A stretch of DNA of 64,000 nt from Thermodesulfovibrio sp. 3907-1M (GTDB lineage: Bacteria; Nitrospirota; Thermodesulfovibrionia; Thermodesulfovibrionales; Thermodesulfovibrionaceae), in contig NZ_CP144373.1 of NCBI RefSeq assembly GCF_040450955.1, forward strand, positions 1,220,486 through 1,284,485. Reading direction: 5' to 3'. This document shows, piece after piece, positions 8,441 through 17,000 of the stretch. The notes under the pieces were generated by a model that had not been told where the DNA came from, did no database searches, and saw nothing but the letters and a program-made list of their open reading frames with translations. Both the position numbers and the translations under genes were made by a program. Positions within the stretch are counted from its first letter, which is position 1. Every line of letters starts with the position of its first letter.

Positions 8441-8779
8441 TCAGTAAAAAGCATTCTCAATGTGCTTAATCTGTTTGTCTTTTATGGCTATAATATCAAA
8501 TCTTACAGGATATTCTTTACCCAGTTTACTTAGATAGAAAAGTGCCAATTTTTTAAGCTTTTCCTGCTTTCTGTAATTCACTGCCATCTCAGGATTTCCG
8601 AAATTCTCTGACATTCTTCTTTTAACCTCTATAATAACAATATATTTGCCATGCTTTGCTATAATATCTATCTCGCCAATCGGGGTACGAAAGTTTTTTT
8701 CAAGAATCTCGTATCCTTTGGCTAAAAGATAATCAACTGCCAGTTTCTCTCCCTCTTTGCCAAGATCTATTCGTCCCAC
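8441..8779 (-). CDS. YraN family (UPF0102) putative endonuclease
   Basis: 112 aa, normal for the family. A restriction-endonuclease-like (PD-(D/E)xK) core is visible: GKEGEKLAVDYL at the N-terminus, then GEIDII (Glu36, Asp38) and IEVKRR (Glu51, Lys53) as the catalytic set. YraN proteins are linked to DNA processing, but the cellular role is not settled. Its start overlaps the Toprim gene's stop by 13 bp, so the two are probably translated together. Confidence 0.88.
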   Translation of the reverse strand: MGRIDLGKEGEKLAVDYLLAKGYEILEKNFRTPIGEIDIIAKHGKYIVIIEVKRRMSENFGNPEMAVNYRKQEKLKKLALFYLSKLGKEYPVRFDIIAIKDKQIKHIENAFY

Positions 8780-9225
8780 TGTCTTACATCAAGGCTCTGT
8801 CCTGCAATTCTTTGAAAAAGTGATGGAATTTCTTCTATTTCTGTAATCTCTTTCTGACATAGCAATTTTAAAACTTCACGGATGGAGGCAAAATCTTCCC
8901 ACATTCCCTGAAGATTTTCACCTACTTTGGAGTAGAGTTCTTCACCCTTTTCATCCCAGTCAATAAGTAAAACAATCTTTTCAAATTTTTGAGCTATTGT
9001 TTCAGTAAACTCATATATGGATTTTCCGCTGTGCAGTGTAATTATCTCACCATCAAAACCAATGTCTCTTAAAGCTTTCTTATCCTTTTTGCCCTCTACG
9101 ATGATTGGAACAAGCTTGTTAATCTCGTAGAGATAATGAAGAACTTCTCTTATTTTTTCTGCTCTTTCCCAATCAAGTGGAATGAATTCTTTTTTATTCT
9201 TTATACGCCTTTTATGAAGTGACAT
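8767..9225 (-). CDS. small Toprim-domain protein
   Basis: 152 aa. Toprim signature: IIVEGKKDKKAL (Glu44) and LLIDWDEKGEEL (Asp89-x-Asp91), the metal-binding residues of primases and RNase M5-like enzymes. It lacks the rest of DnaG, so it is a stand-alone Toprim protein, perhaps RNase M5-like or a small archaeal-type primase relative. It overlaps phosphofructokinase by 14 bp upstream and yraN by 13 bp downstream, forming one translational unit. Exact function unknown. Confidence 0.75.
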   Translation of the reverse strand: MSLHKRRIKNKKEFIPLDWERAEKIREVLHYLYEINKLVPIIVEGKKDKKALRDIGFDGEIITLHSGKSIYEFTETIAQKFEKIVLLIDWDEKGEELYSKVGENLQGMWEDFASIREVLKLLCQKEITEIEEIPSLFQRIAGQSLDVRQWDE

Positions 9226-10447
9226 AATAAAATCTTTCCCTGAACTCCTCTTCTGTCATTCTTACCACACTGGCAAGGGATTTAAGACGCTTACCTTCAA
9301 AGTCTTCCTTTTCAAGTCTTATCATGTATTTTCTCCCAACCTCATAGTTTTCTGAGGTGATGTCAACCTTTCTTATTTTAACTTTACCTGTTCTGTAATC
9401 TATAAGCTCAACAAATGGAATGGGACGGAGATGACCTTCTTCAAAGGTTATCATAGCACCTGTGCCACCTCTCAATAAATAGCGGACTGCTCCATAGCCA
9501 AGATTTCGTGTGTATTCTATGTCATAGGGTATAGGGTCAGCAGACCTCAGTTCATAACCAATGTTTTTATCAACAATTGTCAGTTTAATCCCCATATCTT
9601 CAAGAGATTTTTTAACAAAGTTTTTCATAATTCTTCCAAGCTGAATCTCACTGAGTCTCACTCTTCCTGTTTCATCCTTTTCAAGCTGTTCATATTCACT
9701 TAGTTCGTCAGGATCAAACTTCTCAGATAAACCCTCGGCAAGAATGGCAACTCCGTGGTCTCTTCCCATGCTTAGTCTCTTAATTATTGCTCCTGTGAGA
9801 ATATCAGCTACTTTTCTGAATGAGATCTTTTCCTCTTGGAACTCTTCGGGAATTATTGTAAGAGTTGCTCCCGCTGCCTTGCCTACACCTAAAGCCAAAT
9901 GACCTGTGTATCTTCCCATTATTGTAAGGAAATACCATCTTGCTGTAACCCTTGCATCTTCCATAATGTTTTTTACAATTTCTACTCCCCAGTGTCTCGC
10001 TGTTTCATATCCAAACGTAGAAGCACCTCCTGGAAGTGGAATGTCATTGTCTATTGTTTTTGGGACATGGACAACATTTATCTCTCCCCTTGCTTCTCTT
10101 TCAATCCAGTTTGCCATAAAAAGAGTCCCATCTCCACCAATTGTAATGAGATATTTTATTCCAAGAGCTTTCAATGTTTTCATCAAAATCGGGAATCTTT
10201 CCTTAACTCTCTCTGCATGCTCACGGGATGTCCTCAGTATTGAGCCTCCCTTCGTATGTATTCTTGAAACATCATCAACAGTAAGAGGCACAGCACAGGA
10301 AAGATCACCATCAAAGAGAGGTTTAAATCCACCTTTTATTCCAACAACTTTTTTGCCCTGATTTACTGCCTCAATTGTTGCAGCACTTATTGTTCCGTTT
10401 ATTCCAGGAGCAGGTCCTCCACCTACAATAATTCCTACTGTTTCCAT
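9212..10447 (-). CDS. 6-phosphofructokinase (probably ATP-type by Gly in GGDGT)
   Basis: 411 aa, the longer class of PFK. It phosphorylates fructose 6-phosphate in glycolysis. GGDGT at residues 104-108 has the Gly typical of ATP-using enzymes, while PKTIDND at 129-135 has the Lys usual in PPi-PFKs and in plant/trypanosome ATP-PFKs. The catalytic TIDND aspartates are intact, and the fructose-6-phosphate site MGRYTGHLA is visible near residue 180. The start has a strong TAAGGAGG site. The phosphoryl donor is inferred; PPi cannot be excluded. The aldolase gene lies upstream, separated by a toxin-antitoxin pair. Confidence 0.88.
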   Translation of the reverse strand: METVGIIVGGGPAPGINGTISAATIEAVNQGKKVVGIKGGFKPLFDGDLSCAVPLTVDDVSRIHTKGGSILRTSREHAERVKERFPILMKTLKALGIKYLITIGGDGTLFMANWIEREARGEINVVHVPKTIDNDIPLPGGASTFGYETARHWGVEIVKNIMEDARVTARWYFLTIMGRYTGHLALGVGKAAGATLTIIPEEFQEEKISFRKVADILTGAIIKRLSMGRDHGVAILAEGLSEKFDPDELSEYEQLEKDETGRVRLSEIQLGRIMKNFVKKSLEDMGIKLTIVDKNIGYELRSADPIPYDIEYTRNLGYGAVRYLLRGGTGAMITFEEGHLRPIPFVELIDYRTGKVKIRKVDITSENYEVGRKYMIRLEKEDFEGKRLKSLASVVRMTEEEFRERFYYVTS

Positions 10448-10471
10448 AAAATGCCTCCTTAATGTTGCTCA

Positions 10472-10807
10472 TTAATTAAAAAATTGACAGCTTTTTCTAA
10501 TTCGGGAAGTTTTTTCTTCAATAATATTCCAGATTATTTTACTGTCAATTCCAAAATACTCATGTATAAGAATGTCTCTTAATCCTGCAATCTTTTTCCA
10601 ATCAATTGGATATTTTTGTCGTACATCCTCGGGTATTTTTTTTACTGCTTCTCCAATGTTTTCAAGAGCTTTTATTGTAGCATACATTACGAGTTCATTA
10701 TCACTAAATTCCTCTACTGAATTAATACATTTATTAAACCTTTTTATTCTCTTTATTTCTTCAAGAATATCCTGTAAAATAACGAAGAGAATCCTCTTTT
10801 TAGACAT
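10472..10807 (-). CDS. HepT-like HEPN ribonuclease toxin (DUF86)
   Basis: 111 aa alpha-helical HEPN protein. The catalytic R-x4-H-x-Y motif is present as RDILIHEY (Arg77, His82, Tyr84). In characterised HepT/MntA systems the HEPN protein cuts RNA and the tyrosine of this motif is AMPylated by MntA. Its start overlaps the upstream nucleotidyltransferase gene by 8 bp, the classical antitoxin-toxin order. The pair sits between aldolase and phosphofructokinase. Confidence 0.88.
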   Translation of the reverse strand: MSKKRILFVILQDILEEIKRIKRFNKCINSVEEFSDNELVMYATIKALENIGEAVKKIPEDVRQKYPIDWKKIAGLRDILIHEYFGIDSKIIWNIIEEKTSRIRKSCQFFN

Positions 10808-11096
10808 AAACAGTTTCCTCTAATATGTAAGGCATTAAATAAGGTTTAATAGCATCTTTAATTACGAGATCAATATCAGTAGATAAAATCTCAGAAAGAA
10901 AATTTTTTAAATCCATATAGTTGTCAAATGTCCTGAATTTTTCATCTAAAACAACCAGTATATCAATATCACTTTTTTCTGTCTCTTCCCCTCTAACATA
11001 AGAACCAAAAATACCTATTTCTAATACTCCAAATCTTCTTTTCAATTCATTTTTCTCTTTTTGCAATACGGTGATTATTTCCTCTATTTTACTCAT
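10800..11096 (-). CDS. MntA-like nucleotidyltransferase antitoxin
   Basis: 98 aa minimal nucleotidyltransferase. GIFGSYVRGEETEKSDIDIL contains the complete G31-S32-x10-D43-x-D45 signature. MntA proteins neutralise HepT by transferring AMP to its active-site tyrosine. It begins 12 bp after the aldolase stop and overlaps the toxin start by 8 bp. No clear Shine-Dalgarno is seen; translation may depend on read-through from the aldolase message. Confidence 0.88.
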   Translation of the reverse strand: MSKIEEIITVLQKEKNELKRRFGVLEIGIFGSYVRGEETEKSDIDILVVLDEKFRTFDNYMDLKNFLSEILSTDIDLVIKDAIKPYLMPYILEETVYV

Positions 11097-11108
11097 AATA
11101 AATTAAAT

Positions 11109-12446
11109 TTAAATCTTCACAGGCACTTTGACAACTTTTACAGTCCTGTTAACAATATCTTTTGTATTGAAAACCTTTAACTTGCCAAAAAGTAATTCAA
11201 ATTTATCCTCAAGCTCTTTCATGATGGTTTCTTTAACCTCTTTTGGCAGGCTCCACCACTCTTTCTTAAAAGGACCAAATCCTTTTTTGCGGGTGCTGTA
11301 AATGAATTGTTCTTCTGTCTGACCTTCCTTCCATTCAGAGGCAAACTGCTTTTTAAGAAATTCATAAATCATCTTCCTGAAATCATCTGGTAGAGCTTTG
11401 CTATCATAAATTATATTCTGAAATCCTGTTGCAAGATGTATTTCTGATGTGCCTGTTTCAGGGAATTTATCAAATGCTTCCTCTGGAAGAGTGCTTGCCC
11501 CATGCTGAACGCATCCGCTTAGACCATACTCTTTTCTTACAAGCTCAGAAAGAACTCTAAGAGTTTCAAAATCAATCTTAACCTGCGCAATGCTTCCATC
11601 AGGAAGCACTACTCCACCATGTTTTGTGCCTGTCTGCACACTCAGTTTGCTTAAGCCTTTGTTTCCTTTATAAACATCTTTGAATCCATCAAGATAAGCT
11701 CTTGCTTCTTCAGGTGTTGAGTTTTTACCACCAATTTCACCAATCTCTCCACCGATTGATACTGTAATACCTTCAGGTTGAAGACTACGGACATATTCCG
11801 CAAGCTGAGCAGTATATTCAAAATTAGGTCTTTGCTGTTCATACACTGTATCTTTACTAAGGTCAACAAGAGTGGAAGTGTCAATGTCTATATTGTAAAA
11901 TTCTGCTTCAATTGCCTCTTTTATTAAGCCTTTTACATAGTTAACTTCAGCTTCTGGGTCTTTTTCAAAATGTCTTCTTACTATCTGGAAATGATCTCCC
12001 TGAATGAAAACAGGACCTGTAAATCCTTCTTTGACAGCAGCAGCTAAAACACAGGCTGAGTATTCAAGAGGTCTCTGTTTTGTATAGCCAATTTCAGAGC
12101 GAGCAATTTCAAATATAAAGGCACCAACATTTTTCTCCTTTGCCTTTCTAAAGATTGCTCTTGCCACATCATATGTTAATCCTCTGATATTTATCGCAGG
12201 AACTGTAAATCCAGGAAATTCTCTTCCCATTTCCTCATATAATTCCTGAATTGAGGCTGGTATTGCTCCTATTTCTTTTGCAATTTCTTTAATTATTAAA
12301 AGCTTTTTTACTCTTACATCATCTGATCCTTCAAAAACTGCATCAAATATGAGTTCATCCATTAAATTTTTAATTGATTCTTTATCTTTTACTGTAACTT
12401 TCCCATTTTTAATCTCCACTGCTTCTGCAAATTTTTCAAATCCCAT
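11109..12446 (-). CDS. class II fructose-bisphosphate aldolase family protein
   Basis: 445 aa, longer than the usual 285-360 aa. Class II (zinc) aldolase barrel motifs are visible: FIQGDHFQI with the catalytic Asp and zinc His, IGGEIGEIGGKN, TGTKHGGVV and CVQHGASTLP. It would cleave fructose 1,6-bisphosphate to DHAP and glyceraldehyde 3-phosphate, or act on a related ketose bisphosphate. An N-terminal extension of about 75 residues and a longer C-terminus set it apart from canonical FbaA. The start has AGGAGGTG and an upstream TATAAT. With phosphofructokinase nearby, a glycolytic or gluconeogenic role is likely. Confidence 0.85.
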   Translation of the reverse strand: MGFEKFAEAVEIKNGKVTVKDKESIKNLMDELIFDAVFEGSDDVRVKKLLIIKEIAKEIGAIPASIQELYEEMGREFPGFTVPAINIRGLTYDVARAIFRKAKEKNVGAFIFEIARSEIGYTKQRPLEYSACVLAAAVKEGFTGPVFIQGDHFQIVRRHFEKDPEAEVNYVKGLIKEAIEAEFYNIDIDTSTLVDLSKDTVYEQQRPNFEYTAQLAEYVRSLQPEGITVSIGGEIGEIGGKNSTPEEARAYLDGFKDVYKGNKGLSKLSVQTGTKHGGVVLPDGSIAQVKIDFETLRVLSELVRKEYGLSGCVQHGASTLPEEAFDKFPETGTSEIHLATGFQNIIYDSKALPDDFRKMIYEFLKKQFASEWKEGQTEEQFIYSTRKKGFGPFKKEWWSLPKEVKETIMKELEDKFELLFGKLKVFNTKDIVNRTVKVVKVPVKI

Positions 12447-12472
12447 GATGCACCTCCTGAAAAATTTTTTAT

Positions 12473-12478
12473 ATTATA
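12473..12478 (-). promoter_or_regulatory. -10 box of the aldolase gene
   Basis: Consensus TATAAT on the minus strand, 26 bp before the ATG. AGGAGGTG lies between them, so this transcript has a normal leader. No good -35 is seen. Confidence 0.6.
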
Positions 12479-12585
12479 CTCAATTTTGTCAGGATAAAAT
12501 CCAGATAGTGTAAAATTTTCTATTAAACTAATAAAAGCAACACAAAGAAAGTAGAAATACACCCATCCCTGTGCCTTTCAAATGA

Positions 12586-12615
12586 TTGACAGAATTTTAC
12601 ATGAGTATGGATAAT
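12586..12615 (+). promoter_or_regulatory. ubiD promoter, predicted leaderless
   Basis: Perfect TTGACA (12586-12591), an 18-bp spacer and GATAAT (12610-12615). The ATG at 12624 comes 8 nt after the -10 box and no Shine-Dalgarno is present, so the mRNA should start at or next to the AUG. Confidence 0.7.
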
Positions 12616-12623
12616 AACTTTAT

Positions 12624-14069
12624 ATGGCTTATAACGATTTAAGAGAATTCCTGCACATACTTGATAAAAAAGGATTACTTCACAGAGTCAGGGTAGAGGT
12701 TGACCCTGTGCTTGAGATTGCTGAGATAACTGACAGAATGTGTAAATCTCCCAATGGTGGAAAGGCTTTGTTTTTTGAAAAAGTAAAGGGTTCATCCATG
12801 CCAGTAGTAACCAATATTTTTGGCTCCTTTGAGAGAATGTGTCTTGCCCTTGAAGTTGAAAGCCTTGATGACGTTAGCAAAAGAATTGAAAAGCTTATTA
12901 ATCAAACTCCACCAAAGAGTTTGAAAGACAAAATAAAAGCTGTTTTTGAATTGATTGAGATTAGCAAATACCTGCCAAAAAGAGTAAGCAAAGCAGCATG
13001 TCAGGAAGTTATAAATCATAATCCTGACTTAAGTAAACTTCCAATTCTTAAAACATGGCCCAAGGATGGTGGAAGATTTATTACCTTCCCAATGGTTTTT
13101 ACCCGTGATCCTGAAACAGGCAAACAGAACTGCGGAATGTATCGCATGCATGTCTATGATGAAAGAACAACAGGCATGCACTGGCACATTCATAAAGATG
13201 GAGCTGTGCATTACAGAAAATATAAGGAACTCGGCAAAAGAATGCCAGTTGCTGTTGCCATTGGTTCTGATCCCGCTGTTATTTATTCTTCCACAGCACC
13301 TCTTCCCTACGGAGTTGATGAGATTGTGTTTGCTGGATTTTTAAGAAGAAGTCCTGTTGAGATGGTTAAGTGCGTAACTTCTGATATAGAAGTGCCTGCA
13401 AACTCTGAGATAGTCCTTGAAGGTTATGTGGAACCTGATGAATTAAGGGATGAAGGTCCTTTTGGCGATCATACAGGTTTTTACTCTCCAGTTGATAAAT
13501 TTCCTGTTTTTCATGTAACATGCATTACCCATAGAAAAAACCCCATATATCCTGCAACAGTGGTTGGGAAGCCTCCGATGGAAGACTGTTATATGGGTAA
13601 AGCAACGGAGAGAATCTTTCTTCCTTTGCTCAGAATGCATTTTCCAGAGATAAAGGACATTAATCTTCCTATTGAAGGAGTATTTCATAATGCCGCTATA
13701 GTTTCAATAAAAAAGCAGTATCCAGGGCATGGTAAGAAGATAATTCACGGGCTATGGGGAATGGGACAGATGATGTTTTCAAAGCTCATAATTGTCGTGG
13801 ATGAAGATGTTAATGTTCAGGATTTATCAACTACTGCATGGAAGGTTCTTAACAATGTGGACTGGCGGAGAGATGTGATAATCTCTGAAGGACCTGTTGA
13901 TGAGCTTGACCATGCATCAAGCATGCCAAGATTTGGCGGTAAAATGGGAATTGATGCAACACGCAAAACCCGTGAAGAAGGAATGATGAGAGACTGGCCA
14001 GAGGAAATCACTCAGGCAGAAGAAATAAAAGAGCTTGTCACAAAAAGATGGCATGAGTATGGGTTCTGA
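12624..14069 (+). CDS. UbiD family decarboxylase
   Basis: 481 aa, the usual UbiD length. These enzymes use prenylated FMN for reversible decarboxylation of aromatic or unsaturated acids. Seen: GMHWHIHKDG near residue 185 (cofactor and metal region), DEGPFGDHTG near 275 (catalytic acidic residue) and TVVGKPPMED. It may serve menaquinone synthesis (UbiD or the MqnL-like step of the futalosine route), but substrate is not readable. Its 3' end overlaps the activase gene by 17 bp, suggesting co-expression. The ubiX flavin prenyltransferase is not in the window. Confidence 0.88.
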   Translation: MAYNDLREFLHILDKKGLLHRVRVEVDPVLEIAEITDRMCKSPNGGKALFFEKVKGSSMPVVTNIFGSFERMCLALEVESLDDVSKRIEKLINQTPPKSLKDKIKAVFELIEISKYLPKRVSKAACQEVINHNPDLSKLPILKTWPKDGGRFITFPMVFTRDPETGKQNCGMYRMHVYDERTTGMHWHIHKDGAVHYRKYKELGKRMPVAVAIGSDPAVIYSSTAPLPYGVDEIVFAGFLRRSPVEMVKCVTSDIEVPANSEIVLEGYVEPDELRDEGPFGDHTGFYSPVDKFPVFHVTCITHRKNPIYPATVVGKPPMEDCYMGKATERIFLPLLRMHFPEIKDINLPIEGVFHNAAIVSIKKQYPGHGKKIIHGLWGMGQMMFSKLIIVVDEDVNVQDLSTTAWKVLNNVDWRRDVIISEGPVDELDHASSMPRFGGKMGIDATRKTREEGMMRDWPEEITQAEEIKELVTKRWHEYGF

Positions 14070-17000
14070 ACTTGCAGTTGGTATTGATGTAGGAAGCGAG
14101 ACAGCCAAGATAGCAGTTTTAGACAGGGATTTTAGAATTATTGAAAAGCTATATTTAAAACATTTTGGAAAGCCTGCTGAGATAGTATCCCGCATTTTGA
14201 CAGAGATTTTCTCAAGATACCGTGATTTAAGATTATGTTTTACAGGCGTCTCAGGAAGATTTATTGCAAGGACTGCTTGTGCTTCATATGTAAATGAGAT
14301 TGTATCACAGGCAACGGCAACATCGTTTTTCTATCCTCAGGTAAGGACAATTATTGAGATCGGAGGAGAGGATTCAAAGCTTATCTTCCTTGATAAAGGA
14401 GGAAGAATAAAGGATTTCTCCCTTAATAGTATATGTGCAGCAGGAACTGGCTCTTTTCTTGAGCAGCAGGCAGAGCGGCTTGGGCTTACAATAGAAGAGT
14501 TCAGCGAGCTTGCCATAAGATCTGAAAGACCATCAAAGATTGCCGGTCGTTGCAGTGTTTTTGCAAAATCAGACATGATACATCTTCAGCAGATTGCAAC
14601 TCCTCTGGAAGACATAATTGCAGGAGTTTGCTTTGCCCTTGCAAGAAACTTCAAGGCAACCATGTTTAAAGGCAGAAGCATTGAAAAAGAAGTTGCCTTT
14701 CAGGGTGGAGTTGCAGCAAACAGGGGAATGATAAAGGCATTTAAGAAGGTGCTGGGAATAGATGAGATAATCATTCCTGAGCATTTTGAGGTAACAGGTG
14801 CAATTGGTGCTGCGATTAAGGCTAAAAAAGAGGGAGTTTATCTCAATGAGTCAATCATTGAAAAAATCGGTAAGCTCAAAGCAGAGATTGAATACGGACT
14901 TCCACCAATTAAGAGTTTTTCTTCTCACTTTAGTCCTCAGCCCTCAGACTTAAGCTCTCAGCCTCAGCATGCCTATCTCGGTATTGATGTTGGTTCTGTA
15001 AGCACAAACATTGTTCTTATAGATGAAGAGGGTAACATCATCACAAAGAAGTATCTTCCCACAGCAGGAAAGCCAATTGATGCAGTAAAAAGAGGCTTGA
15101 GTGAGATAAGCAGGGAAGTCCAGAATATCCAGATAAAAGGAGTTGGTGTTACAGGTTCGGGTCGTTACATGATTGCAGATTTTGTAGGTGCAGATGTGGT
15201 GAAAAATGAGATAACAGCCCATGCCAGAGGTGCAATTCATTTTGATCCAAGCATTGACACGATTTTTGAGATTGGAGGACAGGATTCAAAATACATAAGG
15301 CTTAAAGATGGCAAAGTTGTTGATTTTGAGATGAATAAAGCCTGTGCAGCAGGAACAGGCTCATTTATAGAAGAACAGGTTGACAAACTCGGTATAACTC
15401 TTGAAGAGTTTCAAAGCCTTGCATTTAGCTCAAAAACACCATGCAAGCTCGGTGAAAGATGCACTGTTTTTATGGAAAACTCCCTTGTCATAAATCTACA
15501 TAAAGGTGCTCGCAAAGAAGACATTGTTGCAGGTCTTTGTTACAGTATTGCGGAAAACTACATAAACAGGGTTGTAGCTGGGAAGCCGATCGGTAAAAGA
15601 GTATTCTTTCAGGGTGGCGTTGCCTTTAACAGAGCAGTTGTTGCAGCCTTTGATAATTTCTTAAAAGAGAAAGTTAACAGGGAGTTGGAGCTAATTATTC
15701 CACCTCATCACGAAGTCATGGGCGCAATTGGTGTAGCACTGATTGCAAAAGATTTTATGAAAAACGGTAAAGAAAGCAAATTCAAAGGCTTTTCTTTAAA
15801 GGATAGACTTTACAGTATTTCTTCCTTTGAATGCAAAGGCTGTCCCAACTACTGTGAAATAAACAGGGTTAAGATAGAAGGCGAAGAAAACTATCTTTTT
15901 TATGGCGGTAGATGCGAGAAATATGAAAAAAAGGATGTGATTTCAAAGCTTCCAGACCCTGTAAAACTGAGAGAGGAGCTGCTCTGGAAGGCACATAAAG
16001 AGTATGAAACTCAATACAGAGATAGAAAGGCACCTGTAATTGGAATACCTTACATATTTTTCTTTCATGATCATCTTCCTTTCTGGAGCACTCTTCTATG
16101 GGAGCTCGGTTTTAATGTAAAGATTTCCGATAAGACGAACAAAGAAATTATTAATAAAGGCATTGAAAAGGTTTTATCTGAGGCATGTTTCCCCCTTAAG
16201 GTTGCCTATGGACACATAGCAGACTTAATTGAAAAAGGAGTTGATCTAATCTTTCTTCCGAGCTTTATAAATCTTAATCTTTATGATGAGTTTGAAAGAG
16301 GTCTTGCATGTCCTCTTGTTCAGACAATTCCATATGTAAACAGAAAGCTATTTAGAGAAGCAAAGTTTGTTATACCGAGAATAGATTTCTCAAGAGGATT
16401 TGATTACCTTAAAAAGGAACTGATTGAGGCATTTAAGGGAATTATAAATATAAAAAACATTGATGAAAAAATAGCTACTGCAAAACAGAAGCAGAGAGAG
16501 TTTGTTAGTTCAATTCAAAAAGAAGGACTAAAGCTTCTTGCGACAGCCATAGACAGATCCCTCGGTCAGCAAGCCACAGTGGTTATTCTTGGCCGGTCCT
16601 ATAACTCCTTTGATCAGGCAGTTAGTCTTGATATTTCAGGAAAGCTTACCCGCCTTAATGTTCTTCCAATTCCAATGGATATGCTTCCTCTTGAGGGAAT
16701 AAACATAAAGGATGATTGGAGCAACTTATACTGGCGTTCAGGGCAAAGGATTATAAGAGCTTCAAGATTTATTCATAAGCTGGATGAGGTATATCCTGTA
16801 TTTATAACGAATTTTTCCTGTGGACCTGACTCCTTCATAATAAATTATTTCAGAGAAGAAATGGCTCAAAAGCCTTATTTGATAGTTGAGATTGATGAAC
16901 ACAGTGCTGATGCTGGAGTTGTTACAAGACTTGAGGCTTTTATAGATAGCGTCAAGGATAGAGATAAAAAGGATTCAGCAAATAAATTCATTCCCCTATT

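Noticed and set aside
9906-10361. 151-codon plus-strand ORF opposite phosphofructokinase
   Set aside because: Antisense shadow of a conserved gene; no recognisable domain or ribosome site.
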